Source: Variovorax terrae
Lineage (GTDB): Bacteria > Pseudomonadota > Gammaproteobacteria > Burkholderiales > Burkholderiaceae_C
Length of the DNA: 64,000 nt
Assembly (NCBI RefSeq): GCF_022809125.1
Contig: NZ_JALGBI010000001.1
Coordinates: 1,178,001 to 1,242,000, forward strand
Direction: 5' to 3'
A model generated the notes under the pieces. That model worked only from the letters and a program-made list of their open reading frames with translations, did not search any database and was not told the DNA's origin. Numbering within the stretch: position 1 is the first letter of the stretch; every line of letters starts with the position of its first letter. Of the stretch, positions 11,919 to 19,260 are shown in pieces. A program made the translations under genes and the position numbers.

Positions 11919-12374
11919 TCAGCCGATCTCCGCGATCAGCTCGATCTCGACGCAGGCGCCCATCGGAATCTGCGCCACGCCGAAGGCGCTGCGCGCATGC
12001 GCGCCCTTGTCGCCGAACACCTGGCCGAACAGCTCGCTCGCGCCGTTGGTGACGAGGTGCTGCTCGGTGAAGTCGCCGGTGGAGTTCACCAGGCTCATGA
12101 GCTTGACGATGCGCTTGACCTTGTTCAGGTCGCCCACGGCGGCGTGCAGCGTGCCCAGCAGGTCCACGGCCACGGCGCGCGCGGCGGCCTTGCCTTCGTC
12201 GGTCGTCATGTCGCGGCCGAACTGGCCGGCCCAGGCCTTGCCGTCCTTCTTGGCGATGTGGCCGGACAGGAACACCAGGTTGCCGGTCTGCACGAAGGGC
12301 ACGTAGGCGGCGGCGGGCACGGCCACGGGCGGCAGGCTGATGTTCAGTTCCTTGAGTTTGTCGTACACGCTCAT
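11919..12374 (-). CDS. RidA/YjgF-family protein
   Basis: 151-residue member of the RidA superfamily, trimeric proteins that hydrolyse reactive enamine/imine intermediates from PLP enzymes. Family features: GNLVFLSGHIAKKDGK, the MTTDEGKAAARAVAVDLLGTLHAAVGDLNKVKRIVKL helix-strand block, and the C-terminal ARSAFGVAQIPMGACVEIELIAEI. The arginine in ARSAFGV is at the place of the RidA catalytic arginine, although this longer YjgF_like subgroup is not always deaminase-active. A strong ribosome-binding site (AAGGAAG) precedes the ATG at 12374. It is monocistronic, with a repeat copy just upstream. Confidence 0.92.
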   Translation of the reverse strand: MSVYDKLKELNISLPPVAVPAAAYVPFVQTGNLVFLSGHIAKKDGKAWAGQFGRDMTTDEGKAAARAVAVDLLGTLHAAVGDLNKVKRIVKLMSLVNSTGDFTEQHLVTNGASELFGQVFGDKGAHARSAFGVAQIPMGACVEIELIAEIG

Positions 12375-12393
12375 GATGCTTCCTTTTTTGAAT

Positions 12394-12450
12394 GAAATCG
12401 GCCGGATGTCCGCGCCGGATGGTCATCGGTTGCTATTGAATCGATAGCAG
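12394..12450 (+). repeat. 55-bp dispersed repeat, copy 3
   Basis: Full-length intergenic copy: GAAATCGGCCGGATGTCC, GGTCATCGG, then the dyad TTGCTATTGAATCGATAGCA. It lies between the RidA gene and the end of the transglutaminase gene. Confidence 0.8.
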
Positions 12451-12481
12451 TCCGGGTGTGCCGCGCAGCGCGGGCGGTGCG

Positions 12482-13396
12482 TCAGATTGTAGGCCGGGCC
12501 TGCGCGAGCGGCTGTGCCAACGGCTGCACCGTGACGGCCACGTCGAGCGTGTGGCGCGCGCCGCCGTGGATCACGCCGCGCACGGGCGACACGTCGGAGA
12601 AGTCGCGGCCCGTGGCCAGCGTCACGTAGTCCTCGCCCGGGGCACGGTTGTTGGTGGGGTCGAAGTCGCACCAGACGCCGCTGCCGCCTTCGGCGCCGGG
12701 CACGTAGACCGAGGCCCAGGCGTGCGAGGCGTCGCTGCCGATCAGGCGCGGCTGGCCGGGCGGCGGCTCGGTCAGCAGGTAGCCGCTGACGTAGCGCGCG
12801 CTCAGGCCCATGGCGCGCAGGCAGGCCACCATGATGTGGGCGAAATCCTGGCACACGCCCTTGCGCTGCGCCAGAGCCTCCAGCGCCGGGGTGCTGACTT
12901 CGGTGCTCTGCGATTCGTAGGTGAAGTCGCCGTGGATGCGCTCCATCAGGTCGTGCGCGGCCAGCAGCAGCGGCACGCCGGCGCCGAAGCTCGGCCGCGC
13001 ATAGGCCGCGAAGGCCTCGTGGCGCGGCGCGCAGGGCGAGGCGAACACGAACTCGGCCGCGCCGTCGTAGGCCGCGCCCGCGTGGTAGCGGAAACGCTCG
13101 CGCACCTGCTCCCAGGGCGGGCTGCTCGCGGGCGGCGCGGGGGCGCGGGTGGACACCACGCTGTCGGCGCGCACCAGCAGTTCGTCGTGCACGCTTTGCA
13201 GCGAGAAGAAGGAGCGCGTGTTGCCGTAGACATCGAGCGCCTCGGTCTGCTGCGCCGGCGCAGGCTCGACGGTCAGCGTGTGGCGCAGCAGCTGCTGCGT
13301 GGCGGTCTGCCGCGGCTTCAGGTGCGCCATGTGCTGCGCCGTCTCCACGGGCGGCGTGTAGGCGTATCGGGTGTCGTGGACGATGTGCAGCAGCAT
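12482..13396 (-). CDS. Transglutaminase-like cysteine protease-fold protein
   Basis: 304 residues of the bacterial transglutaminase N-terminal plus core architecture (COG1305 type). Catalytic triad Cys182 (KGVCQDFAH), His225 (SDASHAWASVY) and Asp246 (WCDFDPTNN) is intact. The N-terminus (LLHIVHDTRYAYTPPV) matches the beta-rich Bact_transglu_N domain. No signal peptide, so cytoplasmic. It starts 19 bases after the ATP-grasp/alpha-E gene ends, the standard pairing for this family. Comparative studies predict that these enzymes act with ATP-grasp ligases on peptides; that role is untested here. Confidence 0.93.
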   Translation of the reverse strand: MLLHIVHDTRYAYTPPVETAQHMAHLKPRQTATQQLLRHTLTVEPAPAQQTEALDVYGNTRSFFSLQSVHDELLVRADSVVSTRAPAPPASSPPWEQVRERFRYHAGAAYDGAAEFVFASPCAPRHEAFAAYARPSFGAGVPLLLAAHDLMERIHGDFTYESQSTEVSTPALEALAQRKGVCQDFAHIMVACLRAMGLSARYVSGYLLTEPPPGQPRLIGSDASHAWASVYVPGAEGGSGVWCDFDPTNNRAPGEDYVTLATGRDFSDVSPVRGVIHGGARHTLDVAVTVQPLAQPLAQARPTI

Positions 13397-13415
13397 GGTG
13401 GGCCTCGCGGGGGGC

Positions 13416-16037
13416 TCAGGCGCCGACGCTGTAGCGGGCCTCGCCCGAGTGCGTGAAGTACAGCGAGCCGATCTCGTCGGACACGCGGTAGGCCGCCGCG
13501 GTGCACTGCTGCAGCCGCTCGACCAGCGCGCGGTGGGCGCCGTCGGCGCCGGGCTCGCACAGCGGCGCCAGCGCCCAGGCGCCGGGGTCGGGCACGCCCA
13601 GGGCCAGTTCGCTCAGCTCGCCCGGCGCGCTGCCGGCCAGCTTGGCCAGGCGCCCGCGCAGGGTCTGCGCCACCCAGCCGAGCGAGCGCGGGTTGTCGCG
13701 GTCGAGCACCAGCAGGTCGAGCAGGGCGGCCACGTCGCGCCGCTGCTGGTACTGCGCGTGGAAGGTGATGGTGCTGTCGAACAGCGAGATCATGGCCTCG
13801 AAGCCGCCGTCGCCGTGCACCGAGCCGGTCTCGAAGCCCTCGGCCAGCGCCGAGGCGAGGAAGCCCAGGCGCTCCAGGTGGCGGCCGATGGACAGCAAGC
13901 GCCAGCCGTCGTCGCGCGTCATGCGGTCGGTTTGCGCGCCGGTCATGGCCGCCATGTAGCTGCTGGCCGATTCGAGCACGCGCAATGCCTCCACCGGGGA
14001 GTAGTCGCCGTCCTCGGCCTGCCCGGCGCAGCGCAGGAAGAACTCGTGCTCGGCGCGCACGATCACGTTCCACTGCTCGGGCGACAGCCGCTCGCGCACG
14101 GCCGAGGCCGCGCCCTTGAGCGCGCGCAGGTTGTAGCCCACGCTGGTGACGTCGGCATCGCCCAGGCCCGCGATCAGCGAGCGTTCGAACACGCGCCGCG
14201 CCTGGGCGGCCGACGGCACGCCGGGCCGCACCAGGGCATTGCCGGTGGCCAGCGCGTTGAGCCAGGCCAGCAGCGGCGGCGAGGACTGGTCTTCGCCATT
14301 GAGGCATTCGAGCGTGAGGCGCGCCAGGCGCAGGGTGTTCTCGGCGCGCTCGGTGTAGCGACCCAGCCAGAACAGGTTCTCGGCGGCACGGCTGGTGACC
14401 AGGCGCTTGCGGTGCGCCAGCGCGGCCGGCGTCAGCGGCGGCTGCAGCATCGTGGTGTGGTCGACCTCGCCGCGCGTGAGCGCCCAGGCGTCGGCGCTGC
14501 TGCCGCCGCGCTGCATGGAGGCGATCTCCTCACCCGCGGTGGCGATGCGCACCAGCCCGCCGGGCAGCACGTGCCAGGACTGCGGGCCGTCGCACAGCGC
14601 GAACACGCGCAGCATGGCCGAGCGCGGCGCGATGCGCTCGTCCTGCCAGGTGGGCATCTGCGACAGCGGCAGGTAGGCCTGCACCGTGTGCTCGTCGCCC
14701 TGGCGCAGGATGCGGCCGCTCCATTCGTCGAGCCCGCGGCGCGACAGCGTGCGCCCCACCACGGCATTGAACGATCCGTGGCTGGCCGAGCCCGGGTAGG
14801 TGGGCTTGATCACGCAGTCGCGCAGCTGCGGCAGCACCTCCTCCAGGGCCGCGCGCTCGCCGCACCACCAGGTGGGCAGGGCGGGCAGCAGCAGCTCCTC
14901 GCCCAGCAGGTGGCGCGACAGCGCCGGCAGGAAGCCCAGCAGCGCGGTGGATTCGAGGAAGGCCGAGCCTGGCGCGTTGGCCACCAGCACGTTGCCCGCG
15001 CGGATGGCCTGCAGCAGCCCGGGCACGCCCAGGGTGGAGTCGGAGCGCAGCTCCAGAGGATCGAGGTACTGGTCGTCCAGCCGCTTGAGCAGGCCGTGCA
15101 CCGGCTCCAGGCCCTGCAGGGTCTTGAGGTACAGGCGCTGGTCGCGCACCGTGAGGTCGCTGCCCTCGACCAGCGTGAGGCCGAGGTAGCGCGCCAGGTA
15201 GGCGTGCTCGAAATAGGTTTCGTTGTAGGGGCCGGGCGTGAGCAGGGCGATGTGCGAGTCGGCGCCGGCCGGGCTCATCTGCTTGAGGCCATCGACCAGC
15301 GCGCGGTAGCTCGCGGCCAGGCGCTGCACCTGCATGGACTCGAAGGCCTGCGGAAACAGGCGCGAGGTGATGATGCGGTTTTCCAGCAGATAGCCCAGGC
15401 CCGAGGGCGCCTGGGTGCGCTGCGACACCACCCACCAGTTGCCGTCGGGGCCGCGCGCCAGATCGAAGGCCGCGATGTGCAGGTGTGTGCCGCCCACCGG
15501 CGGCACGCCATGCATGGCGCGCAGGTAGCCGGGATGGCCCTGCACCAGCGCCGCCGGCAGCAGGCCCTGGGCCAGCAGCTCCTGCGGGCCGTAGACGTCG
15601 GCCATCACGCGGTCGAGCACGCGCACGCGCTGCTGCACGCCGGCCTCGATCTGCTGCCAGCTCTCGGGCGAGAGGATCAGCGGAAACAGGTCGAGCGACC
15701 AGGGCCGCTGCGGGCCGTGGCGGTCGGCATAGACGTTGTAGGTGATGCCGTTGTCGCGCACCTGCCGCTCCAGGTTGGCGGTGCGGCGGTCCAGGTCGCC
15801 GAAGCCGTCGGTGCCAAGATGTTCGAAGAATTGGCTCCAGGTCCGCGCCAGCGGGTCATTTTCTGCTACTGATTTGGGAGCGCCCTGGCCATCGTCGCGG
15901 CGCTGCCCGCGCAGTTCGTCGTAGTGGCCGGGCGCGGCAGGAGCCGCCAGGGCCGAGGCCAACTGGGCGGGGGCTTCAAGCGCGCCGGCTTCGAAGAGGG
16001 AGGTGTTGTGTTTTTCCACTTGTCGCTGGATTGTCAC
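13416..16037 (-). CDS. Fused circularly permuted ATP-grasp / alpha-E domain protein
   Basis: 873-residue fusion. Residues about 60-540 are a circularly permuted type-2 ATP-grasp ligase (COG2308), with GLGYLLENRIITSRLFPQAF, LTPGPYNETYFEHAYLARYLG and CVIKPTYPGSASHGSFNAVVG. Residues about 545-865 are the all-helical alpha-E domain (COG2307), opening SRAAENLFWLGRYTERAENT. ATP-grasp members make carboxylate-amine bonds; this set is predicted to build or attach peptides. The frame begins at GTG 16037 with no clear ribosome-binding site; residues 1-55 are low-complexity, so a later start is possible. A repeat-like stretch encodes part of this N-terminus. Separate versions of both domains are at 25359 and 26886. 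Confidence 0.9.
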   Translation of the reverse strand: MTIQRQVEKHNTSLFEAGALEAPAQLASALAAPAAPGHYDELRGQRRDDGQGAPKSVAENDPLARTWSQFFEHLGTDGFGDLDRRTANLERQVRDNGITYNVYADRHGPQRPWSLDLFPLILSPESWQQIEAGVQQRVRVLDRVMADVYGPQELLAQGLLPAALVQGHPGYLRAMHGVPPVGGTHLHIAAFDLARGPDGNWWVVSQRTQAPSGLGYLLENRIITSRLFPQAFESMQVQRLAASYRALVDGLKQMSPAGADSHIALLTPGPYNETYFEHAYLARYLGLTLVEGSDLTVRDQRLYLKTLQGLEPVHGLLKRLDDQYLDPLELRSDSTLGVPGLLQAIRAGNVLVANAPGSAFLESTALLGFLPALSRHLLGEELLLPALPTWWCGERAALEEVLPQLRDCVIKPTYPGSASHGSFNAVVGRTLSRRGLDEWSGRILRQGDEHTVQAYLPLSQMPTWQDERIAPRSAMLRVFALCDGPQSWHVLPGGLVRIATAGEEIASMQRGGSSADAWALTRGEVDHTTMLQPPLTPAALAHRKRLVTSRAAENLFWLGRYTERAENTLRLARLTLECLNGEDQSSPPLLAWLNALATGNALVRPGVPSAAQARRVFERSLIAGLGDADVTSVGYNLRALKGAASAVRERLSPEQWNVIVRAEHEFFLRCAGQAEDGDYSPVEALRVLESASSYMAAMTGAQTDRMTRDDGWRLLSIGRHLERLGFLASALAEGFETGSVHGDGGFEAMISLFDSTITFHAQYQQRRDVAALLDLLVLDRDNPRSLGWVAQTLRGRLAKLAGSAPGELSELALGVPDPGAWALAPLCEPGADGAHRALVERLQQCTAAAYRVSDEIGSLYFTHSGEARYSVGA
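15828..15881 (+). repeat. 55-bp dispersed repeat, degenerate copy 4 (inside ATP-grasp N-terminus)
   Basis: Plus strand reads GAATTGGCTCCAGGTCC, GCGGGTCATTTTCTGCTACT, then GATTTGGGAGC, matching the order of repeat blocks but with a decayed dyad. It underlies codons for the residues around AENDPLARTWSQFF. The left half may match partly by chance, since W..FF is conserved in the family. Confidence 0.45.
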
Positions 16038-16332
16038 ACCGAGGTGTAAAGCCGCCGAAACAGCAGGCCACAGGGCTCATGCAGTTGTTGTGCCAAAGCG
16101 ACTTTTGCGGCGCTCGGCCCCGGGCGGCCTCGCCATGGGAGATGCACCATGCGCTGCAGCAAGCAGCCACGGCGCCGAGATGCTTCATTCAAAGCGCGAT
16201 TCCCTTCAATGCGAAAAAGCCGGGTTGACGATATTGAAGCTGCATGGCTCAATTGTTTTGATTTGAAAAATCCATCTCTATAGAAGTATAGAAAATGGTT
16301 CTAAAAGTGGTTGTGGGACGAGGGAATTCAAG
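16038..16332. other. AT-richer divergent intergenic region
   Basis: 295 bases between two divergently oriented genes. The part next to the propeller gene (16200-16332) is clearly richer in A and T than the flanks and carries weak -35/-10 candidates (TTGATT at 16258 with TATAGA at 16279, spacer 15). No gene, tRNA or strong hairpin is seen. It must hold promoters for both sides. The composition change suggests the left edge of an acquired segment. Confidence 0.4.
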
Positions 16333-17460
16333 ATGAGGTGGCGTGCTCGCTGTTTGGGGCTGGTTTCCATGGTGCTGTCGATTTCAGGATGCTGGGGGGA
16401 CGGCAACTCCGGTGGTTTTTCAAGCCAGGAGGATGGCGTGTTCTATCGCCCCAAGGCCATCGCCCTGCAAGCCGACGCCGCGGGAGAGGCGGTGCGTCTC
16501 TTCGTGGTCAATGACGACGACTCACTGACCTCCTGCGGCCTGCAGCCCGATGGCTCCATGGCGGCTTGCAGCAACCGCAAGAACCCCCACCTCGCGGCCG
16601 TCAACCATGTCGCCATCCACCCGGGGACCCAGACGCTCCTGTTCGATCAGGCGGCGGGGGCTTCGCTCACGAGCTGCGCGCTCGATGCGGGCCTGGGCCT
16701 CGCCGCGTGCCAGCCGAGCACCGATGGCGGCGCCATCCAGGACGCCCGGTCGGTGGCGTTCAATGCGAGCGGACGGCAGGCCTACGTCGTCCTGGCGGAC
16801 AGCCGCGTCGTCCGTTGTGCGGTGGCCGGCAACGGCGTCCTGCAGAGCTGTGCCACGGTGCCGCTTCCCGGCGGACTGGGGCGGCCCGCCACCCTCCGGC
16901 TGCTCGCCACGGCCTCCGGCGAATATGCCTATCTGCTGAACAGCGGTGGGGATGCGTCCATTTCGGTCTGCACGGTCTCGCCGTCCACCGGAAACTTTGA
17001 GCGCTGTGTGGCCGAGCGTGGGAACGGTGTTTTCACGGCCCCGTCCTCCATGACCTTCAATCCGGCCAGAAGCCACGCCTACATTGCGAATGCAGACACG
17101 AACAGCATTGCGATCTGCGGCGTGTCGGCAACGGGCGGGCTGGTGTCGTGCCGCAACTCGGATGGCGAGGGCACCTTTGCGGCGGTCAGCGCGCTGTCGT
17201 TCGATCCCGCCGGGAAACGCGCCTATGCGGCCAATGCGCTGAACAGCACGATCTCGGTCTGCACGGTGGCGAGCCAGGGCGGGGATCTCAACGCCTGCTC
17301 CGTGTTCACCATCGAGGATTTCGAGTACACGACCGACATGGTCATCGGCACCCGGCAGGGGGGCTTGATCGCGTACATCGTCAGCTTCAGCAACGGGGCC
17401 GTCTACGGCTGTCCGCTCGACAAGGCGGGCGAATTCACGTCGTGCGCCAGTACCGAGTGA
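16333..17460 (+). CDS. Seven-bladed beta-propeller lipoprotein with paired cysteines
   Basis: 375-residue predicted lipoprotein: signal peptide with lipobox LSISGC (Cys20). The rest is seven repeats of about 47 residues, each with two cysteines 11-12 residues apart (68/79, 115/126, 162/173, 213/225, 262/273, 310/322, 360/371). The best repeats carry FNPARSHAYIANADTNSIAI and FDPAGKRAYAANALNSTISV, a YVTN/NHL-like propeller pattern. One disulfide per blade is inferred. It probably faces the periplasm or outer surface as a binding scaffold; no enzymatic motif is seen. It lies 15 bases upstream of the phospholipase gene, so they likely share a transcript and perhaps act together. Confidence 0.75.
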   Translation: MRWRARCLGLVSMVLSISGCWGDGNSGGFSSQEDGVFYRPKAIALQADAAGEAVRLFVVNDDDSLTSCGLQPDGSMAACSNRKNPHLAAVNHVAIHPGTQTLLFDQAAGASLTSCALDAGLGLAACQPSTDGGAIQDARSVAFNASGRQAYVVLADSRVVRCAVAGNGVLQSCATVPLPGGLGRPATLRLLATASGEYAYLLNSGGDASISVCTVSPSTGNFERCVAERGNGVFTAPSSMTFNPARSHAYIANADTNSIAICGVSATGGLVSCRNSDGEGTFAAVSALSFDPAGKRAYAANALNSTISVCTVASQGGDLNACSVFTIEDFEYTTDMVIGTRQGGLIAYIVSFSNGAVYGCPLDKAGEFTSCASTE

Positions 17461-17475
17461 GGGCGGGAGATAAAA

Positions 17476-18480
17476 ATGAAGTATTGCCGCCCCCTTGTTT
17501 TCGCCCTGTGGTCCCTGCTGCTGTCCATGCAGGCGCTGGCCCAGCCGCTGTACTACAACATCGCTCACGCCATCAACAACTCCCGCTACATCGGCTGGGC
17601 CGTGGCCGGCGGAGCCAACGGCATCGAAGCCGACCTGAATTTTGCGCAGGATGGCGCGCTCACCACCTTCCAGCACAGGACGATGTGCGAATGCCAGACC
17701 ATTGGCATCAAGCCCTTTGATATTTCAATCCATCTGTTCAAGGAAACGGGAATTTGCAAACGGATGATGCATGAGGATCCGGAATACAAACCGGATTCGT
17801 CGAGCAGCGTCACCCTGCGCGTCACGGACGCAGCCTCTGCCTGCAACGTGTATGAAAACGCCACGAGCTATCTCCGGAATCTGGCGGCGCATCCATCGAT
17901 CGCGCTGTTCATCATCGATTCGAAGGTGGCCCGCTCCTTCAACAAAAACGATGATGTCGTGCGTGGCGCGGCCGGCCGCAACGTCGTGGCGGCCATCAAT
18001 CAGCACCTGTTCGGCGCCGGCTACCGAGGCAAAGTGGTGGTCGGGGTCGCCGACTCGAAGGACCATGCCTACATCCGCGGCGCCGTGGAGGCCGCAAAAA
18101 GCTCCCCATACCGGGACAGGATCTATTTCTCGTTCGACGAGGATGGCGGTGGCTGGGTGTTCGTGGCGAAAGAGGCTAGAAGCACCATTGCGCTGATCAA
18201 CTCCATTGCAGGGAACAAGGCCGTGTATGGCTATGGCATATCGGCCAACCTGGAGCGCCGGGTCGGGGCCAAGATGGAAGTTGGAGTGGCCGCCGAGAAG
18301 GCGGGCCAGGTCCAGGGAAACTATGTCTGGACCATCGACGCCGCTTCGTCCATGGACGACTACCTCAAGATGGGCGTCCGAGGCATCATGACCAACTGGC
18401 CGTCTCGCCTGAATGAGCGGATTGCGGCCTACATCCGCCTCCGTGGCGGACGCCTGGCGGAGCCCGGCGATCCCTTTTGA
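17476..18480 (+). CDS. Secreted sphingomyelinase D / phospholipase D-like protein (GDPD-fold)
   Basis: 334 residues with a signal peptide (cleavage near QALA, residue 22). The order of residues matches the sphingomyelinase D toxins of recluse spiders and Corynebacterium: first catalytic His31 (YYNIAHAIN), metal ligands Glu51 and Asp53 (GANGIEADLNF), second His67 next to a Cys-x-Cys (FQHRTMCEC), Asp148 and Lys150 (LFIIDSK), a Trp in NYVWTID, and a C-terminal GIMTNWPSRLN resembling the family tail motif. Such enzymes cleave choline or ethanolamine head groups from sphingolipids and lysolipids. A GDPD-type glycerophosphodiesterase is the alternative. Codon use is less GC-extreme than its neighbours. 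The ribosome-binding site is GGCGGGAG. Confidence 0.8.
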   Translation: MKYCRPLVFALWSLLLSMQALAQPLYYNIAHAINNSRYIGWAVAGGANGIEADLNFAQDGALTTFQHRTMCECQTIGIKPFDISIHLFKETGICKRMMHEDPEYKPDSSSSVTLRVTDAASACNVYENATSYLRNLAAHPSIALFIIDSKVARSFNKNDDVVRGAAGRNVVAAINQHLFGAGYRGKVVVGVADSKDHAYIRGAVEAAKSSPYRDRIYFSFDEDGGGWVFVAKEARSTIALINSIAGNKAVYGYGISANLERRVGAKMEVGVAAEKAGQVQGNYVWTIDAASSMDDYLKMGVRGIMTNWPSRLNERIAAYIRLRGGRLAEPGDPF

Positions 18481-18504
18481 CGAGGCTCGGCGCTTTGATG
18501 ACTG

Positions 18505-19257
18505 CTACGGCCCGGGCAACAGCTCCGCAAAATCATGGGCCAAGCGATGCGCATCGCCGGGCCAGCGGGCAGAGAGGTAGTTGCCGTCCCGCACGCTGAA
18601 GCCCAGGTCCAGGCGTTCGGGGTGGTCGCGCTTCAGGGCCGGCGGGCCCTGGATGAAGTCCCCGGGCTGCGCCAGGGCCTGGGTCACTTCCTCTTCGACG
18701 GTCTGCGGGTAGGTGCGGTAGTAGTCGCCGAGCCACAGGCGCGTCAGGTTCCACGCTGTCAGCTCCATCTGCCGGGTCAGCGCGGTGGTCTTGCGGCCGT
18801 ACAGCACCGACCGCCCCGAGGCGTTGCGCGAGCGGGCGGCCACCAGCACGCCGTGGCAGATCGCGCCCACCGGCCGGCCGGCCTCGAACATCGCCGCCAC
18901 CTTGGCCTGCACCAGCACCGATTCGAGGTAGGGCTTCATGCCCACCGCGTGGCCGCCGGGCAGGAACAGCGCATCGCAGGCCGTGGCCGCGAGCTGGCCG
19001 TAGGCCAGCGGGTTCTGGAATTCGGGGCTCTGCACCAGCGCGTCATAGGCCTGCCGGCCGTTGGCATCGGCCCGCAGCAGCGGGGCGAGCAGGCCCAGCC
19101 CGTCGCCCGTGACCATGCGCGGGTCGGCCGCGCCCATGCGCCCGTCGGGCGTGGCGAAGACGAGGGTGTGGCCGAGCGCGCGCCAGACCTGCCAGGGCAC
19201 GGCGGCCTCGGTGGGGTCGAAGTCGCTGGCCGGGAGTGGAACCAGGATGGTGGCCAT
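18505..19257 (-). CDS. DJ-1/PfpI-family protein (Hsp31/glyoxalase III-like)
   Basis: 250-residue class I glutamine amidotransferase-like protein. The nucleophile elbow is GAICHGVL (Cys134, His135), with an upstream acidic stretch FDPTEAAVPW and the FLPGGHAVGM loop, consistent with the Hsp31-like branch whose members act as glutathione-independent glyoxalases or deglycases. Which activity it has is not decided by sequence. The ATG is 3 bases after the stop of the transglutaminase/DUF2126 gene, so the two are co-translated. It ends 24 bases from the convergent phospholipase gene. Confidence 0.88.
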   Translation of the reverse strand: MATILVPLPASDFDPTEAAVPWQVWRALGHTLVFATPDGRMGAADPRMVTGDGLGLLAPLLRADANGRQAYDALVQSPEFQNPLAYGQLAATACDALFLPGGHAVGMKPYLESVLVQAKVAAMFEAGRPVGAICHGVLVAARSRNASGRSVLYGRKTTALTRQMELTAWNLTRLWLGDYYRTYPQTVEEEVTQALAQPGDFIQGPPALKRDHPERLDLGFSVRDGNYLSARWPGDAHRLAHDFAELLPGP

Positions 19258-19260
19258 CGC

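Noticed and set aside
13371..15872. 833-codon plus-strand frame opposite the fused ATP-grasp/alpha-E gene
   Set aside because: Shadow frame with His/Gly/Arg/Gln-rich content; the minus strand carries two intact conserved domains.
16038..16332. Possible small RNA or small gene in the AT-rich divergent gap
   Set aside because: Short frames overlap each other on both strands and no terminator-like hairpin is visible, so nothing can be supported.
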